Assembly (NCBI GenBank): GCA_009767595.1
Contig: VSDK01006584.1
Location: 21,495 to 85,494 of the forward strand
Reading direction: 5' to 3'
Length of the DNA stretch: 64,000 nucleotides
Source: Symbiodinium kawagutii
Taxonomy: Eukaryota; Sar; Dinophyceae; Suessiales; Symbiodiniaceae
Shown here: positions 44,676 to 55,362 of the stretch, piece after piece
Position numbering within the stretch: the stretch's first letter is position 1
Layout of the letters: each line of letters begins with the position of its first letter
The notes under the pieces: generated by a model
Told to the model about the DNA's origin: nothing
The model's input: the letters and a program-made list of their open reading frames with translations, nothing else
The model's database searches: none
Made by a program: the position numbers and the translations under genes

Positions 44676-47600
44676 TCACCCATTCAGCCTTTGGCTTTGG
44701 TCCAACGACTGGTGATTGTGTACCAGCAGGGCTAGGCACAAAAGGTATCGCTCAAACACTCTGTGCGTCATGGTTTTCCCATGACATCCAACGGCCACCG
44801 ATTTCAATTTGCCAATGAAAGATTCATCGTGAAAAGTTGCAAATACCCCAATGTTAATCCGCCACTCTCGCAACTGAACTGCCTGGTGCCATATATAGTG
44901 AAGCTTCGGCCGTATGCGAAATACCATTTCCCGACGATGATAATGGTAGGACGCCAACCAGTTGTACGTTTTGATATGGAGCATCAGCATATCCGAAGCC
45001 TCCCCAGCCGTGGTTGAATCAAGGAGTATACCAGACCCATCCAGCACATGGATGCATCTTTGCAGGCTGTAGCAACAGGTTGCCAACACCTGCAGAACAA
45101 CATCCTTAGATCCAAGACCGCTGGCATTGGAACCCCATGTCACTTCCCACAATGGATTACCTCCCAAAAAAATTGAGAAAAACAATCACCATATAGTGTT
45201 GGGGGCTCACCATTCCACCAAACAAACAATTTAAACAAATGCAAGTTTCTTTGGGATTTGCGGTGGGTTATCCCCCAAAAGGATGAAGAAAAACAATCAC
45301 GCTATAGTGCTGGGAGTTCACCATTCCACCAAGCAAACAATTTAAACAATTACAAGTCTCTTCGGGATTTGCGCTGGCCACAGCTTCAGTTTTTCTGGCC
45401 ACCCAATACACCATCAGCTTGACATGGCAGGCCTTGAACTTTGTGCTCAATTCTGAGTAATCCTTGTCAGAAAGGCTCGTTTCCGTGAGGGCTGGTTTCC
45501 TGGGCATATAGAGCCTGGGTCTGAAACAGCTGGGGTCAGAACCCTGAACTTGCTATTGTTTTGGAACTTTTTGAAAACAAAAACATGAATCGAAATCAGC
45601 CATGAAACCCGCATTGGCGACAATCATGTATCATCTCTTCTTGCAAGACCGCCAGTACAGTATCCATGTCATGGATTGGCAGGTGGGAATAGGCACCTCT
45701 CCGAATCAACGTTTTGAAAGTGGAACCAATGAGGTCTCTCCCCGTACCTAAAAACAGGTTGTGCATCCAATCGAAAGTAGCTGACTCGAGTGTCCACCCG
45801 GGGACTGTGTTCCAGACACTGATCCTTCCTGGCATTTGCAGGTACATCTGGTGGTTGATGCGCGTCAGGGGCCAAGCGGAGGAAGAAGTGAAATTCTTAT
45901 AATGCAATCGCTTGTCACAGCGGGCCAGTCCAGATGCCAAGCAGCAATCGCATATCCTGATCGAAAACCAAAATTGATCATTGGTTCCCTTACTAAATGT
46001 ATTTTCCTCTACAATTGATGGTGGCATTGGAACAAACATCGATGATGGGTTCCTTTACCACTAGATACATCCAGCATTTGGATTCCCTTACAATTGATGG
46101 TGGCGTTGGAACAAACATCGATGGTGGGTTCCCTTACTAAATGTACTTTGGCCTTTGGGTTCCCCTACAAGTGATGGTGGCATTGGAACAAATTGATGAT
46201 GGGTTCCCTCACTACATGTACATTACATACATCAGCATTTGGGTTCCGCTACAGTTGATGGTGGCGTTGGGTGCTTGATCCTGTCGAAAAACAAACATCG
46301 ATGATTGATGATTGGTTCCCTTACTAAATGTACACTAGATACATCCAGCATTTGGGCTCCCCCACAATTGATGGTGGTATTGGGCGCTTGGCCGTTGATC
46401 CTATGGCAGCGCATTAGATCACCAAAAACTGATTTGCACACAATTAAACGTACATACCTGAACACTTGGCGTGTCCGAGCCACAAACCAGACTTGTAGTA
46501 ACGCTCGAAAGAGTGCAGCCACTTGCGGGCTTTCAAGTCTGCCTTGAAAGCAAAGTAGCAAGCCCTGAGCATGGAGCAAGCTGTGCGAATCCCTAAACAT
46601 TTGTTGCAGTTGGGGGGGTGTACTCCCTATGACTACTAGTGATTAGAACCCTTAAAGCAAATGATGGTAGTGAGAGTATCCTCACTAGATGCAGGCTAGT
46701 AACCTCCATCCCTTGGACAGAGTCTGCCCAGCTAGAGCCAGCCGATGTCCCACCAACCGCTCCCCTTTGAAGCCGGTGCTAGGTGCGACCCCTCGCATTG
46801 CATGGCCAATGGACCACGCAGCTAGCTCAGCAGCGGTCTGGTTGACAGCTTGGGCTACCTGAGCATGGATGCTACCCAGCATGTGAGGGCTGCGGATGAT
46901 TTGACAAAAGCTGCTATATCTTACTTACATTTTACCCAAACCATATCACATAAATATATAGTTGGTCATCCATTTGTGGTAAATCAAAAAATATGTTTTT
47001 ACCCGTTGAGGAACAGCTTCACTCCTCATGAACCTTTCCGGTATTATAAGGAATGGGAACTTGTAGAGCAGAATGTCTTGTATCATCCCTGTTGGTGCAA
47101 ACAACGAAGATATCGAGAAAACAAAGGCTTCATCCTCTCGAAAATATTCAGCGCCATCACCATGAATGCACAGTGGGATGCATTTGTCGAGCGGGATATC
47201 ATTGGTGTTCTCCTTGAATAATGGGTGATTCTGCCATGGAGGTAGTGTGGAACAATGTTGCCAAAACTCTTTGATAGAAGAACCAGATAAAGATCCAGCC
47301 AGTAGTGACCGGAAAGCCGAAGGGTGCTCTGATAGCGCGTGTAGAATTTCATGCGGCAAGAGGCATTTGACTGCACATCGTTTTGGCCTGAAACCATCTA
47401 CCTTGGTATGATGACAGTGAGACAATTTAATGCTGATGCCGGTGGTGACAAAAGAGAATGGGACTGATGACCACGATGATAAAAACCATGCTGACAATGG
47501 ATGAAAACGATAAAGAACTTCAGCCGGGCATCCTGCAAGTTCATAAACACTGTATATGGTTGGAGCTTAAAGTTGAAGAGGTCTTTCAGCCAGCAATGGA

Positions 47601-47860
47601 AGTCTCTCTCGCAATTCGAAGCATGCTTGGAGTGTGTTCCCAAACTTGCAAAGCTATCTATTGCAGAACTTATCAGGCCATCTTCTACCATGCAGTTTGC
47701 TAGGTCAACGGCGCCATCAATCGAAAGCCGACCCCGGCTGATCATTGTCAGAAGCTTTTGGCACACATTGGAATGTCCACATTGTTCCAAGCGCCGTCTT
47801 TTCCTGTCACAAAGCGCGATGGTCCGATGGTCCCCATTTCTTTGGAGGTTTCCCTTGATA
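44676..47860 (-). CDS. DDE-type transposase, at least six exons
   Basis: Probably mobilises the surrounding 19.6-kb element. Exons, 5' to 3' on the minus strand: ~47860-47533, 47401-~47085, 46858-46704, 45956-~45604, 45500-45354, 45120-44676 (stop). Recognised phrases: DLFNFKLQPYTVFMNLQ, then VDGFRPKRCAVKCLLPHEIL, IPLCIHGDGAEYFREDEA (first Asp), AAWSIGHAMRGVAPSTG, ICDCCLASG, GWTLESATFDWMHNLFLGTG (second Asp), PELYS-like SELSTKFKACHVKLM, and IRPKLHYIWHQ with FATFHDESFIGKLKSVAVG (Glu). The FD.MHN..LG phrase recalls the TNP2/Transposase_21 group. Exons 1 and 2 join in phase only if the intron starts GA (ttgcag|gatgcc) and ends aag. The segment between 46704 and 45956 is uncertain and filled by a tandem repeat. 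Confidence 0.7.
45160..45374. repeat. Tandem duplication across a transposase exon-intron border
   Basis: Two ~110-bp copies (about 45160-45262 and 45272-45374) share GAGAAAAACAATCACC, TCACCATTCCACCAA, AACAAACAATTTAAACAA and GGATTTGCG. The copy at 45272 carries the true exon 3' end; the other lies in the following intron as a decoy exon end. Confidence 0.7.
46009..46400. repeat. Intronic tandem repeat of 70-110 bp units
   Basis: Five diverged copies begin CTACAATTGATGGTGGCATT and contain CATCGATGATGGGTTCC, TACTAAATGTAC and CATTTGGGTTCC. The array lies in the intron before the FDWMHN exon of the transposase gene. Confidence 0.75.
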
Positions 47861-48495
47861 ACATAAGAAGCTCATAGTCAGCAAAGATGGCTTAATCAAA
47901 GCCCCTCAAGGATAAACCAACCCTAAAGAAGATGGTTAAACAAGCTTTGTTTTTCGTTGGTCGTACCTGTGAGAAATTTCCCAGTGTTCCGACCAAGGAT
48001 GGCTGGCCTGAATCTCGAAGGCTCACCTGGCAAAGAGGTCAGCTGCAGCTTGAACATGGTGTGGTGATTGGGCTTACTCGAAATTAAACATCATTGTATG
48101 TGCGACAGCGATTCCCAACAATAATTCTATCCCAAGCCCACTATGCACAAACTTTGAAGGGGATAGGTGTGGGGCGTGCAGAATGACAGCTCTTTTGCTT
48201 TGCTCTGTTTCTCGCCGATATGTTCTGGAAATCCCAGGCCCACGCACTTGGTAGGACTTCTTGGTTCGTTAAAGCACCCAAGGACCCACACCAGCCAAAC
48301 AATAATTTATGTTTTTGATTGACCGATGTTTCTTTTTAGTTACGCTACTCTGATTTCCTTTGCCATGAGCCCTTCTCAAAAGTTCCAAGTGTTCTGCACT
48401 TGGATTGTGGAAAACCCTAAAGACGCTCAGAGATCGTGCCAATGGACTGCATCATCCCCACTTGTTGATGCCTGCCACTCTAAACACAATCCTGC

Positions 48496-49946
48496 TCACT
48501 TCTTCGCTTTTGTCTTTGGCGCTTTCTTGCTCTTCTTCTTTGGTGCTGCCAGGAATGCATTGGCTGCCGCCTTGCAGAGCACAGGCGCCAAGATAAGAGA
48601 TTGGTCGGGGAGATAAGAAATTGTTGGGGCTCAACCGCAAACGTTTTGGTGAGGACAAAATGATGGATTGGTTCATCCGAGAAATTTGCAATAGATGATG
48701 AAAGGGTAGCTCAACATTGAAGGGCTTTGAACCTAGTGGCTGGTCTAGAGGCTGTTCTAGAGGTTAGCGAAACTGACAATATCATGGGAAAGAGATTGGT
48801 TCAGGACCTTAAGAAGACTCTGGGGATTTTGGACAGGTGGCCTGGAGTTTGCCTGTGGCTTCGGTCTCTTGATCAATGCTCTTCTGCATGCGAGTCAGCT
48901 CCTTGGGTGTCTGTTCGCCCTTCAATTTCTTCTGGCACTCAGAGTAGAAGGATTCAATCTTTGTCACATGGTCCTTGATGGCCTTAGCAAGGTTGTCTGC
49001 ATAGTCAAGCCCCGAAAGGGCAATGGCCGCACTCCTCACAGATCCTGTGTCCTTCAGCAAAGCTTTCAATGCTTCAATTGCAGCCTCCTTGGGGGACACT
49101 GGCGTCACCTCCTCTGCACCCTCCGGCTTAGGCCTTTTGGCTGGCTTCGTCTTTGCACATGGAGCCTGATGCAGGCACGCATGGGAACAGTTGACAAGGG
49201 AAGTGAATCAAACAGTTTGGAGTTCAGGAGGGAAGTACAGGCAAGAAAACATACCAGCGCATGGGATACTTGTTGGGGGTTGGTTCAAAGTTGGTTTACT
49301 TGCATGTCCCCAAGAAGCCTTGGCAAGTGCATCCAACATGGTCTTGGCGCCAGCAGAAGTAGCTGTTGAAACTGTTGGCATTGCTCCTGGTCTCATGATT
49401 CCTTCCTCTGGGTCGCATAGAGCTTTTTGTAACTCGGGATCCACCGAAGCTTTTGCAGCAAGCTTGGTTGATTCTTTGACCAAATCGGTTTGGGTGATGG
49501 ACTTTGGTGCTGCCATGTAGTACCAAGCTTCCTTAATTCAATTGAGGCGAGCAAACACTAGTAGAAGAGGAATACATAGAGAGCTAAAAGCAGGGGGTCA
49601 GAAAGATAAAAACATACAAATTCAAACCTAGGTTCATCGTCATCATCTTCGAAATCTTCCGATGCATACCACATACCAGAAGCTTTTCGGGCACTTATTA
49701 TGGCCAAGGCCTGCTCTTCGGTACGAGTCTTTTTGAGATCCTTCCCTTGTACTGCAATGAAGCCCCGCTTAGCTTCTGTTTGCTGTGCATGTATGCGTTG
49801 CACCTCCAACTTTACATCATCCCAATTTTTGTTCGAATCCAACCACAAGTTGAAGCAATCGACACGGTTGCTCACGAAGAAGTCGTGAACTTTGAAACGA
49901 CCCTTTGAGCGGACGAATTGATCCCAGTCACGCTTGTTGGTCATAC
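48496..49946 (-). CDS. Minus-strand exons of a gene of unknown function
   Basis: Supported exons: 49946-49618 (KRDWDQFVRSKGRFKVHDFF ... SGMWYASEDFEDDDDEPRFE, donor gtatgt), 49509-49300 (SITQTDLVKESTKLAAKA ... TMLDALAKASWGHA, donor gtaaac), 49165-48811 (KTKPAKRPKPEGAEEV ... AIKDHVTKIESFYSECQKKL) and ~48590-48496 (NAFLAAPKKKSKKAPKTKAK, stop). The protein is hydrophilic, with a long helical third exon and a lysine-rich C-terminus like a nuclear localisation signal. Not all junction phases could be matched, so exons may be missing or two genes may be involved. It lies between the transposase and the K/E-rich ORF and may be an accessory transposition protein. Confidence 0.5.
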
Positions 49947-50015
49947 CTCAATGATGTTTTTGGCATAAAAGAAACTCTGGGCCATATCATATTGGAAAAT
50001 CTAACAATAGCAGTA

Positions 50016-51188
50016 TCAAAACCTTGCTGAATACATCTCTAGGTGACTGTTGCGCTGTGGTTCAACAGGGACAAGCGCTGTTTCAGCTGTTTCTTTCGTG
50101 CATGGCACCAAAGCATGCGTTTCCGCCCCCACTGCCTCATCAGCCTTCTCATCCTCCTCACTTCCACTTTCCTCATCATCATCATCCTCCTCCTCATCAG
50201 CCTCGGCCTCAGCCTCTTCGCTTTCACTCCCCTCGTCATCACTGAGGTCGTCATCTTTCTCCTCCTCATCCTCATTTCCATCCTCCTCTTTTTCTCCATC
50301 TTTTCCCTCCTCACCTTCCTCCTCCTGATCATCATCAGAATCTTCATGATCTTCTTCTCCTTCTGCTTCTGACTCAGATGCCTCATCCTCACTGACGTCG
50401 CTGGCATTATCCTCCTCATCATCATCATCACCTGGCTTGATCATCAATGCCATCTCATTCGCTTTGTTCTTTCCTGTAGTGGTGCTAGGCAATGACAGGG
50501 CAGGTGAAGCCTTTCGCTGTTTGTCCGGCGGCAAGTCAGCAGGAGGTGACTTCATGCAGCTGCGTCTCTTGCCGTCAGGTGTCTTGAAGATATGCTCCAC
50601 CTTGGATCCAATTGCTGGGACAAAGGTCACCCTTTTCTCACTGCCCTTGTCACTGCTTTGGTCCCCTGTGCTCTTGCTCTTCTTGCAATCTTTTGAGGTC
50701 TTGGCTACCTTGTTCTTCTTGTTCTTCTCTTTCTTCTCTTTCTTCTCTTTGCGCTTCTCTTCTGCGGCATCCTTCTTCTTTTGTTTTTCCTGCTGCTCCT
50801 TCTCCTTCTGTTCCTTGGCCCTTTGCTCCTTTGCCGCATGCTCCTTCTGCTCCTTCTCCTTCTGTGCCTTGGCCCTTTGCTCCTTTGCCGCATGCTCCTT
50901 CTGCTCCTTCTCCTTCTCTGCCTTGGCCCTTTGCTCCTTCTCCTTCTGCTCATTCCTTACCTTTTCCTTCTGCTCTCTTTCCTTTTCCTTCTGTTCTCTA
51001 ATCTTCTTGATCCTTTTGGCCTCAGCTCTCATCTCTGCTTCAGCAGCCTTTCGCACATCTTCAGCCGCTTTGTTGGTTGATGTTTGCTGTTTTCCTTTCT
51101 TCTTATCCTGCTTAGCCTTCTTCACACTGGAGCTTGCATTGCTGGGAGACGTCTTTCCATGCACCCTTTTGGAAGGTGCTTTAGCCAT
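50016..51188 (-). CDS. Lysine/glutamate-rich and acidic low-complexity protein
   Basis: From MAKAPSKRVHGKTSPSNA the protein has three parts: a basic N-terminus, a long charged helix built on repeats of KEKEQKEHAAKEQRAK (about residues 55-170), and, after a short ordered stretch (RVTFVPAIGSKVEHIFKTPD), a ~120-residue stretch dominated by Asp and Glu with Ser. It ends QRNSHLEMYSARF. Composition suggests a nuclear, perhaps chromatin- or histone-binding protein; this is inference only. A 44-codon upstream extension in frame crosses a good acceptor (tttctgcag), so the ATG at 51188 is preferred. Long opposite-strand frames here are shadows of the repeated codons. Confidence 0.6.
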   Translation of the reverse strand: MAKAPSKRVHGKTSPSNASSSVKKAKQDKKKGKQQTSTNKAAEDVRKAAEAEMRAEAKRIKKIREQKEKEREQKEKVRNEQKEKEQRAKAEKEKEQKEHAAKEQRAKAQKEKEQKEHAAKEQRAKEQKEKEQQEKQKKKDAAEEKRKEKKEKKEKNKKNKVAKTSKDCKKSKSTGDQSSDKGSEKRVTFVPAIGSKVEHIFKTPDGKRRSCMKSPPADLPPDKQRKASPALSLPSTTTGKNKANEMALMIKPGDDDDEEDNASDVSEDEASESEAEGEEDHEDSDDDQEEEGEEGKDGEKEEDGNEDEEEKDDDLSDDEGSESEEAEAEADEEEDDDDEESGSEEDEKADEAVGAETHALVPCTKETAETALVPVEPQRNSHLEMYSARF

Positions 51189-52465
51189 CGGTGATCGCGA
51201 AGCAAGAAAACCAAATTTGGCTATGGCCCCAGCCACAACCACCAAAGATTTGGGACAAAACCCTGCAGAAACACAAAGAAGGTAAGTGAGAATGACTGCC
51301 AAAGAGCTGAATGGTTTCAATTCGCATCATTTTGATACCAACCCCATCAACATCACATCATTTTCCAAAGTCCAAATTTTTCTTTGGGGTAGATTTCCAG
51401 GGGTTTCTACAAGGCGCATCATTTCGCACCAATTCGCAGCAATTTCGCTCCAAGGCGCACCATATTTTTGAATAGTTTTGTGAATGAAAAAATCATCCAT
51501 GGAGAGTATCAAAGACTTACCAGGGGCCACCAGAGAACCACCAGCCACAATTCGCACCAATTCGCACCATTCGAGGGGGAACAGCTCCAATTCGCACCAT
51601 TCCCCATTCCAGCAGACCACAGTCAAGCGTGCAGGCCGGGCATGCTTGCAGTGATCTCTTCAAGAAAAGGCGCGGCATAGGAGTCCTGCGCAGAAACAAA
51701 GCTTGAGGAGAATAAGATCAGTGGGGTTCATTTCTATCAGGGACAACAATGATACCCGCTAGCCCAAACAACGGATACCATCCAATAGCTCTAAGTGGAT
51801 TGGGTAGCTATCCTTTAGTTCTAAAAGATATACCAAACAAACATCCAATTATCTTGGGTTGGCAATGGTAAGGCCCACTCCCGCACCAGATGGGTCATGG
51901 CTGGAAGCAGCATGTGGCAATGAATGTGTATCTATATATTTCATATACATGTGCATATGACCGAAAGCATACATACCTATGTCACAGACATACATATACA
52001 TATATATTGAAAAAATTGCATACACATGCTTGTGACATGTATACATATACATAATTCAATACAATTTATATATATATATATGTACATATGGATGTGTGTA
52101 CAACTACAGGTATATGCATATACATATATATATCTATTTACATATGCAAACACACACACACATATATATATATGTATATAAATATTTATATAGATATATA
52201 TATATATATATATACATATACAAATACATATACATATACATATGTAAATATATATACATATACATTAGATATATTCGAAATCTAAATGGTCTACATGAAC
52301 CCACCAATGCACATATGCCATATGACCAGTTTTCCAGATCGCACCCGGAGAACAAAGGTTTCGCTTCCCTTTGAATTACCCACATTGATTTGTGGGAACA
52401 AACTGCAATCTAGCTTGTGAAGCAGCTTCCCCGCTTCTTATGTACTCCGATGGTTGAAATCCATT
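51189..52465. other. Spacer with TA/CATATA microsatellite
   Basis: Contains repeated TTCGCACCAATTCGCA phrases near 51400-51600 and a long TA/TACATA microsatellite at about 51930-52270. No gene supported. Confidence 0.5.
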
Positions 52466-55060
52466 TTAGTGAGACAGAAAATCGATGACGCTGTCAAGTG
52501 CAGCACCCTTTCTCCACATTTGATTAATGCGCTTGCTGCTGTCAGCAACATTAGTGGATGCCTTCGCCTGCTTGTAGAACCACTTCGCAGTTCTACGGTT
52601 CTTCTTTTGAGCTTCCGACCGGCACTTGGCAAGGCCAACTCCAAATCTCAGAGCGGAGGCGCAGATGGTGATGGAAAACCAGCTTTCTATCCTATCAGTG
52701 GTGGGAGACTATGAGACCCATAGGTTTACATCATACGCACATCGATCAATAGAAGACCCAAGTTTGGTCATCATCCGGGAAACTAGTGAGTTGAGTTGAT
52801 GAATAAAACAAAGTAAGGGGACACAGAAAGGTTTGAAGAGCTGAATAGCCCAGGCACCCACGTGGATAAGCCTGACTGGCTTTTAAATCTGGCCCTCCGC
52901 AGATTCTGTCCTCGCCTTTGCCGTTCTTATAGCGGCGCACCATGCGCATGTCGGACAGGCGCCGCGTGGTCTTGTGCTCAAGAAGAAGGTCGATGGCTTG
53001 GTGGCCTAAACTGCATCGCGTGAGCGAACAGTTGGAGCCACCTTTTTTGGGGGGGGCAACCAACTATCAACCTGCATCATCATCAGATTCACTTATGGGG
53101 GGAATAATCAACCCAAACATGTGAATCACTTATCAACCAATATCATCCAATATCTATGAATCAAACCCAGGACCTATCAACCAATATCTATGAATCATCA
53201 TATTCACCTCAATGTTAACGTTGGGGGGAATCATCAACCCGAATCATCTATCAACCAGATATTTGAATCATCAGATTCGCTTTACCGTTGGGGGGAATAA
53301 TCAAAAGAATAGAACTAATTACCATACCAAGACACTGCTGTATAGCAGCGTTGGCTTTTCCGTCGGTGCCCCATAATCTGCCATTCGCATTGACAGACGA
53401 AGCATGGGTATCCGTTTCAGAAACATCTGAAACAACGTATGGAATTCCATCAGGCTTGAGCCTGGTTGTTCCAGGATAAACCAGCAGCACTGTGCCGCGC
53501 ACACCCAAAGAAGTATCAGGGTGCGACTTGTGAGCAAGTTTCCCAGTTGAGTTGATTTTGCCGAGGGATTTCCCATAGGTCTTGTCCGACTTCTTCCTGT
53601 CGAGCCTCGTGACCTAGGCATAGTTCAATAGTTTAATGGGGTTAGATGATACTACATGTTTTTTTTTAATGGGGTTAGATGATACTACATGGTTGGAAAA
53701 CAAACCCATGTGTGTGATTTTGAATGGGGTTAGATGATACTACACGGTTGGAAAACAAACCCATTTCTGAATTGGACCACCAAGATTCATGAACACCCAC
53801 GATCCGCACACAGGTGCGACTAAAGATGCTGACCCTGGCTTTAAGCAGCACATCTGGAACAAGCAATTGCTGAATCCCAGGTCTGTGGTCATGTCGTGCT
53901 TCGCACCGCCCAACTCGAGGTCAAGACCGACTGCTTTTCGACCAGCCTGCTCGGATCCCCCAGACAGGATGGTGTGCGATGTACTCTCCAGGGCCTATCA
54001 TGGGTCATTGCCTATCATGGCTCATTGATGGCTGAATTGCCTATCATGGTTCGTTGATGGTCACCCATTTCGTGAATAAACTTATGAAGTATGACTCACC
54101 ATTGATTCTGAATTGCCTATCATGGTTCATTGATGGTCACCCATTTCGTGAATAAACTTATGAAGTATGATTCACCATTGATTCTGAATTGCCAATCATG
54201 GTTCATTGATGGTCACCCATTTCTTGAATAAACATATGAAGTATGATTCACCATTGATTCTGCTTGAATAAACATATGAAGTATGATTCACCATTGGTTC
54301 TGACTTGCCTATCATGGTTCATTGATGGTCGCCCATATCTTGAATATACATATGCAATATGTTATCACACAAGTCTAGCAACAGCGGCATCCGTGTGGAT
54401 TGATGACCCCCGCTCCTGGATCTCAGCCAACGTCACCTCGCCCTTGCCACAAAAGACTTCGACGTGGTCGAGGCTCACTGACCAGTCCAGTCCCGGCACT
54501 GCGAACAGCAACGATACCAGAGTGCACACAACCTTGGCTGTGGCAGCGTAGTACCTACGTTTGTATTGCTGGTAACATCCCAATAGTTATCGTTGTACTC
54601 ATGTCTGAATGGACTTTTGGACCTTTGGTCATTGATCGTTGCACATGTGTTTGCACTGCTGGCAATATATCCCAATGGACTTTTGGGCTTTTGATCTCTG
54701 ATCGTTGTACATATGTTTGTACTGATGGTAATATATCCCAATGGACTTTTGATCATTGATCGTTGTACCTATGTTTGTACTGCTGGTAATACCCAAAATA
54801 TCCCACTCAGTGGACTTGTGATGATTGCCCCTATTGTTGCCCATGATCACCAAAAGGTCATGACTGCAACACGCTTTCAGGCTAGATGCGACAGGCGCCC
54901 TCAGAAAATTGAGGCCAGTCATGATCCGAGCCAGTTTCTGCTGTCGATGATCTCTAGGTTTGGGGGCGATCTCTCGTGGAACACTTGCAAATGGCACATC
55001 GTTTTTGCTCTTTTTCACCACCTTCTTGGCTTCGGTTCGGCTAACACCGGTCTTCGTCAT
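52466..55060 (-). CDS. Methyltransferase-like protein encoded by the DNA transposon
   Basis: Exons on the minus strand: probable first exon 55060-~54857 (MTKTGVSRTEAKKVVKKSKN), then 54498-54416, 53946-53781, 53605-53336, 53006-52858, 52646-52466 (TAA). The last five join in phase. Motifs follow C5-MTase order: HVEVFCGKGEVTLAE (motif I, F.GxG), AVGLDLELGGAKHD (motif II acidic), LVAPVCGSWVFMN (motif IV-like, Pro-Val-Cys), STGRSRTRPMGN, WFILEQPGSS (motif VI-like, Glu-Gln-Pro) and ADYGAPTEKPTLLYSS (motif VIII-like). The C-terminus is basic (KNRRTAKWFYKQAK). The first of these introns starts GA (atccag|gagcgg), the others GT. I recall similar unnamed proteins as common in Symbiodinium. Activity is unproven; it may be a catalytically altered MTase fold. 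Confidence 0.65.
53090..53300. repeat. Intronic repeat, TATCAACCAATATC units
   Basis: Repeats of ATCAACCAATATCTATGAA and TTGGGGGGAATAATCAACC in the intron between exons 53605-53336 and 53006-52858 of the methyltransferase-like gene. Confidence 0.6.
53634..53770. repeat. Intronic tandem repeat
   Basis: Three copies of GGGGTTAGATGATACTACA, two of them followed by GGTTGGAAAACAAACCCAT, in the intron between exons 53946-53781 and 53605-53336. Confidence 0.75.
54035..54345. repeat. Intronic tandem repeat of ~75-bp units
   Basis: About four copies of GCCTATCATGGTTCATTGAT, GGTCACCCATTTCGTGAAT and AAGTATGATTCACCATTG in the GA-AG intron of the methyltransferase-like gene. Confidence 0.8.
54555..54830. 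repeat. Intronic tandem repeat of ~65-85-bp units
   Basis: Four copies of TGTTTGTACTGCTGGTAATA, ATCCCAATGGACTTTTG and TGATCGTTGTACATATG. Confidence 0.8.
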
Positions 55061-55362
55061 GGTAAGCACACCGAAACAACAGGCTGGCAAACACTGGAAT
55101 CCCTGGAGCCAAAAGGCCACTAGAGATTTGCAAGTTAAACCTCATGCCGTTGCAAGTTGAACCTCATCAAATTCAATGGTTGGTTGTCCCAAGGGCTAAC
55201 ACACCCCTGACCATCCGACGTCCTCCACTTCGATGGCAGTTCTGCCAAGATTTGCAGATCCTGGAACGCATGCGCGGGATTGGATACTTCTTGGTAGGCA
55301 ATGTGAACCCATGCAGGACGAGCAAACAATCTTCTAGAGAAATGATCATAGAACACCCTCAG

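Noticed and set aside
50043-51285. Long + strand ORFs over the K/E-rich gene (Ser-, Leu- or Phe-rich)
   Set aside because: Codon shadows of the repetitive minus-strand gene, with extreme composition and no motif.
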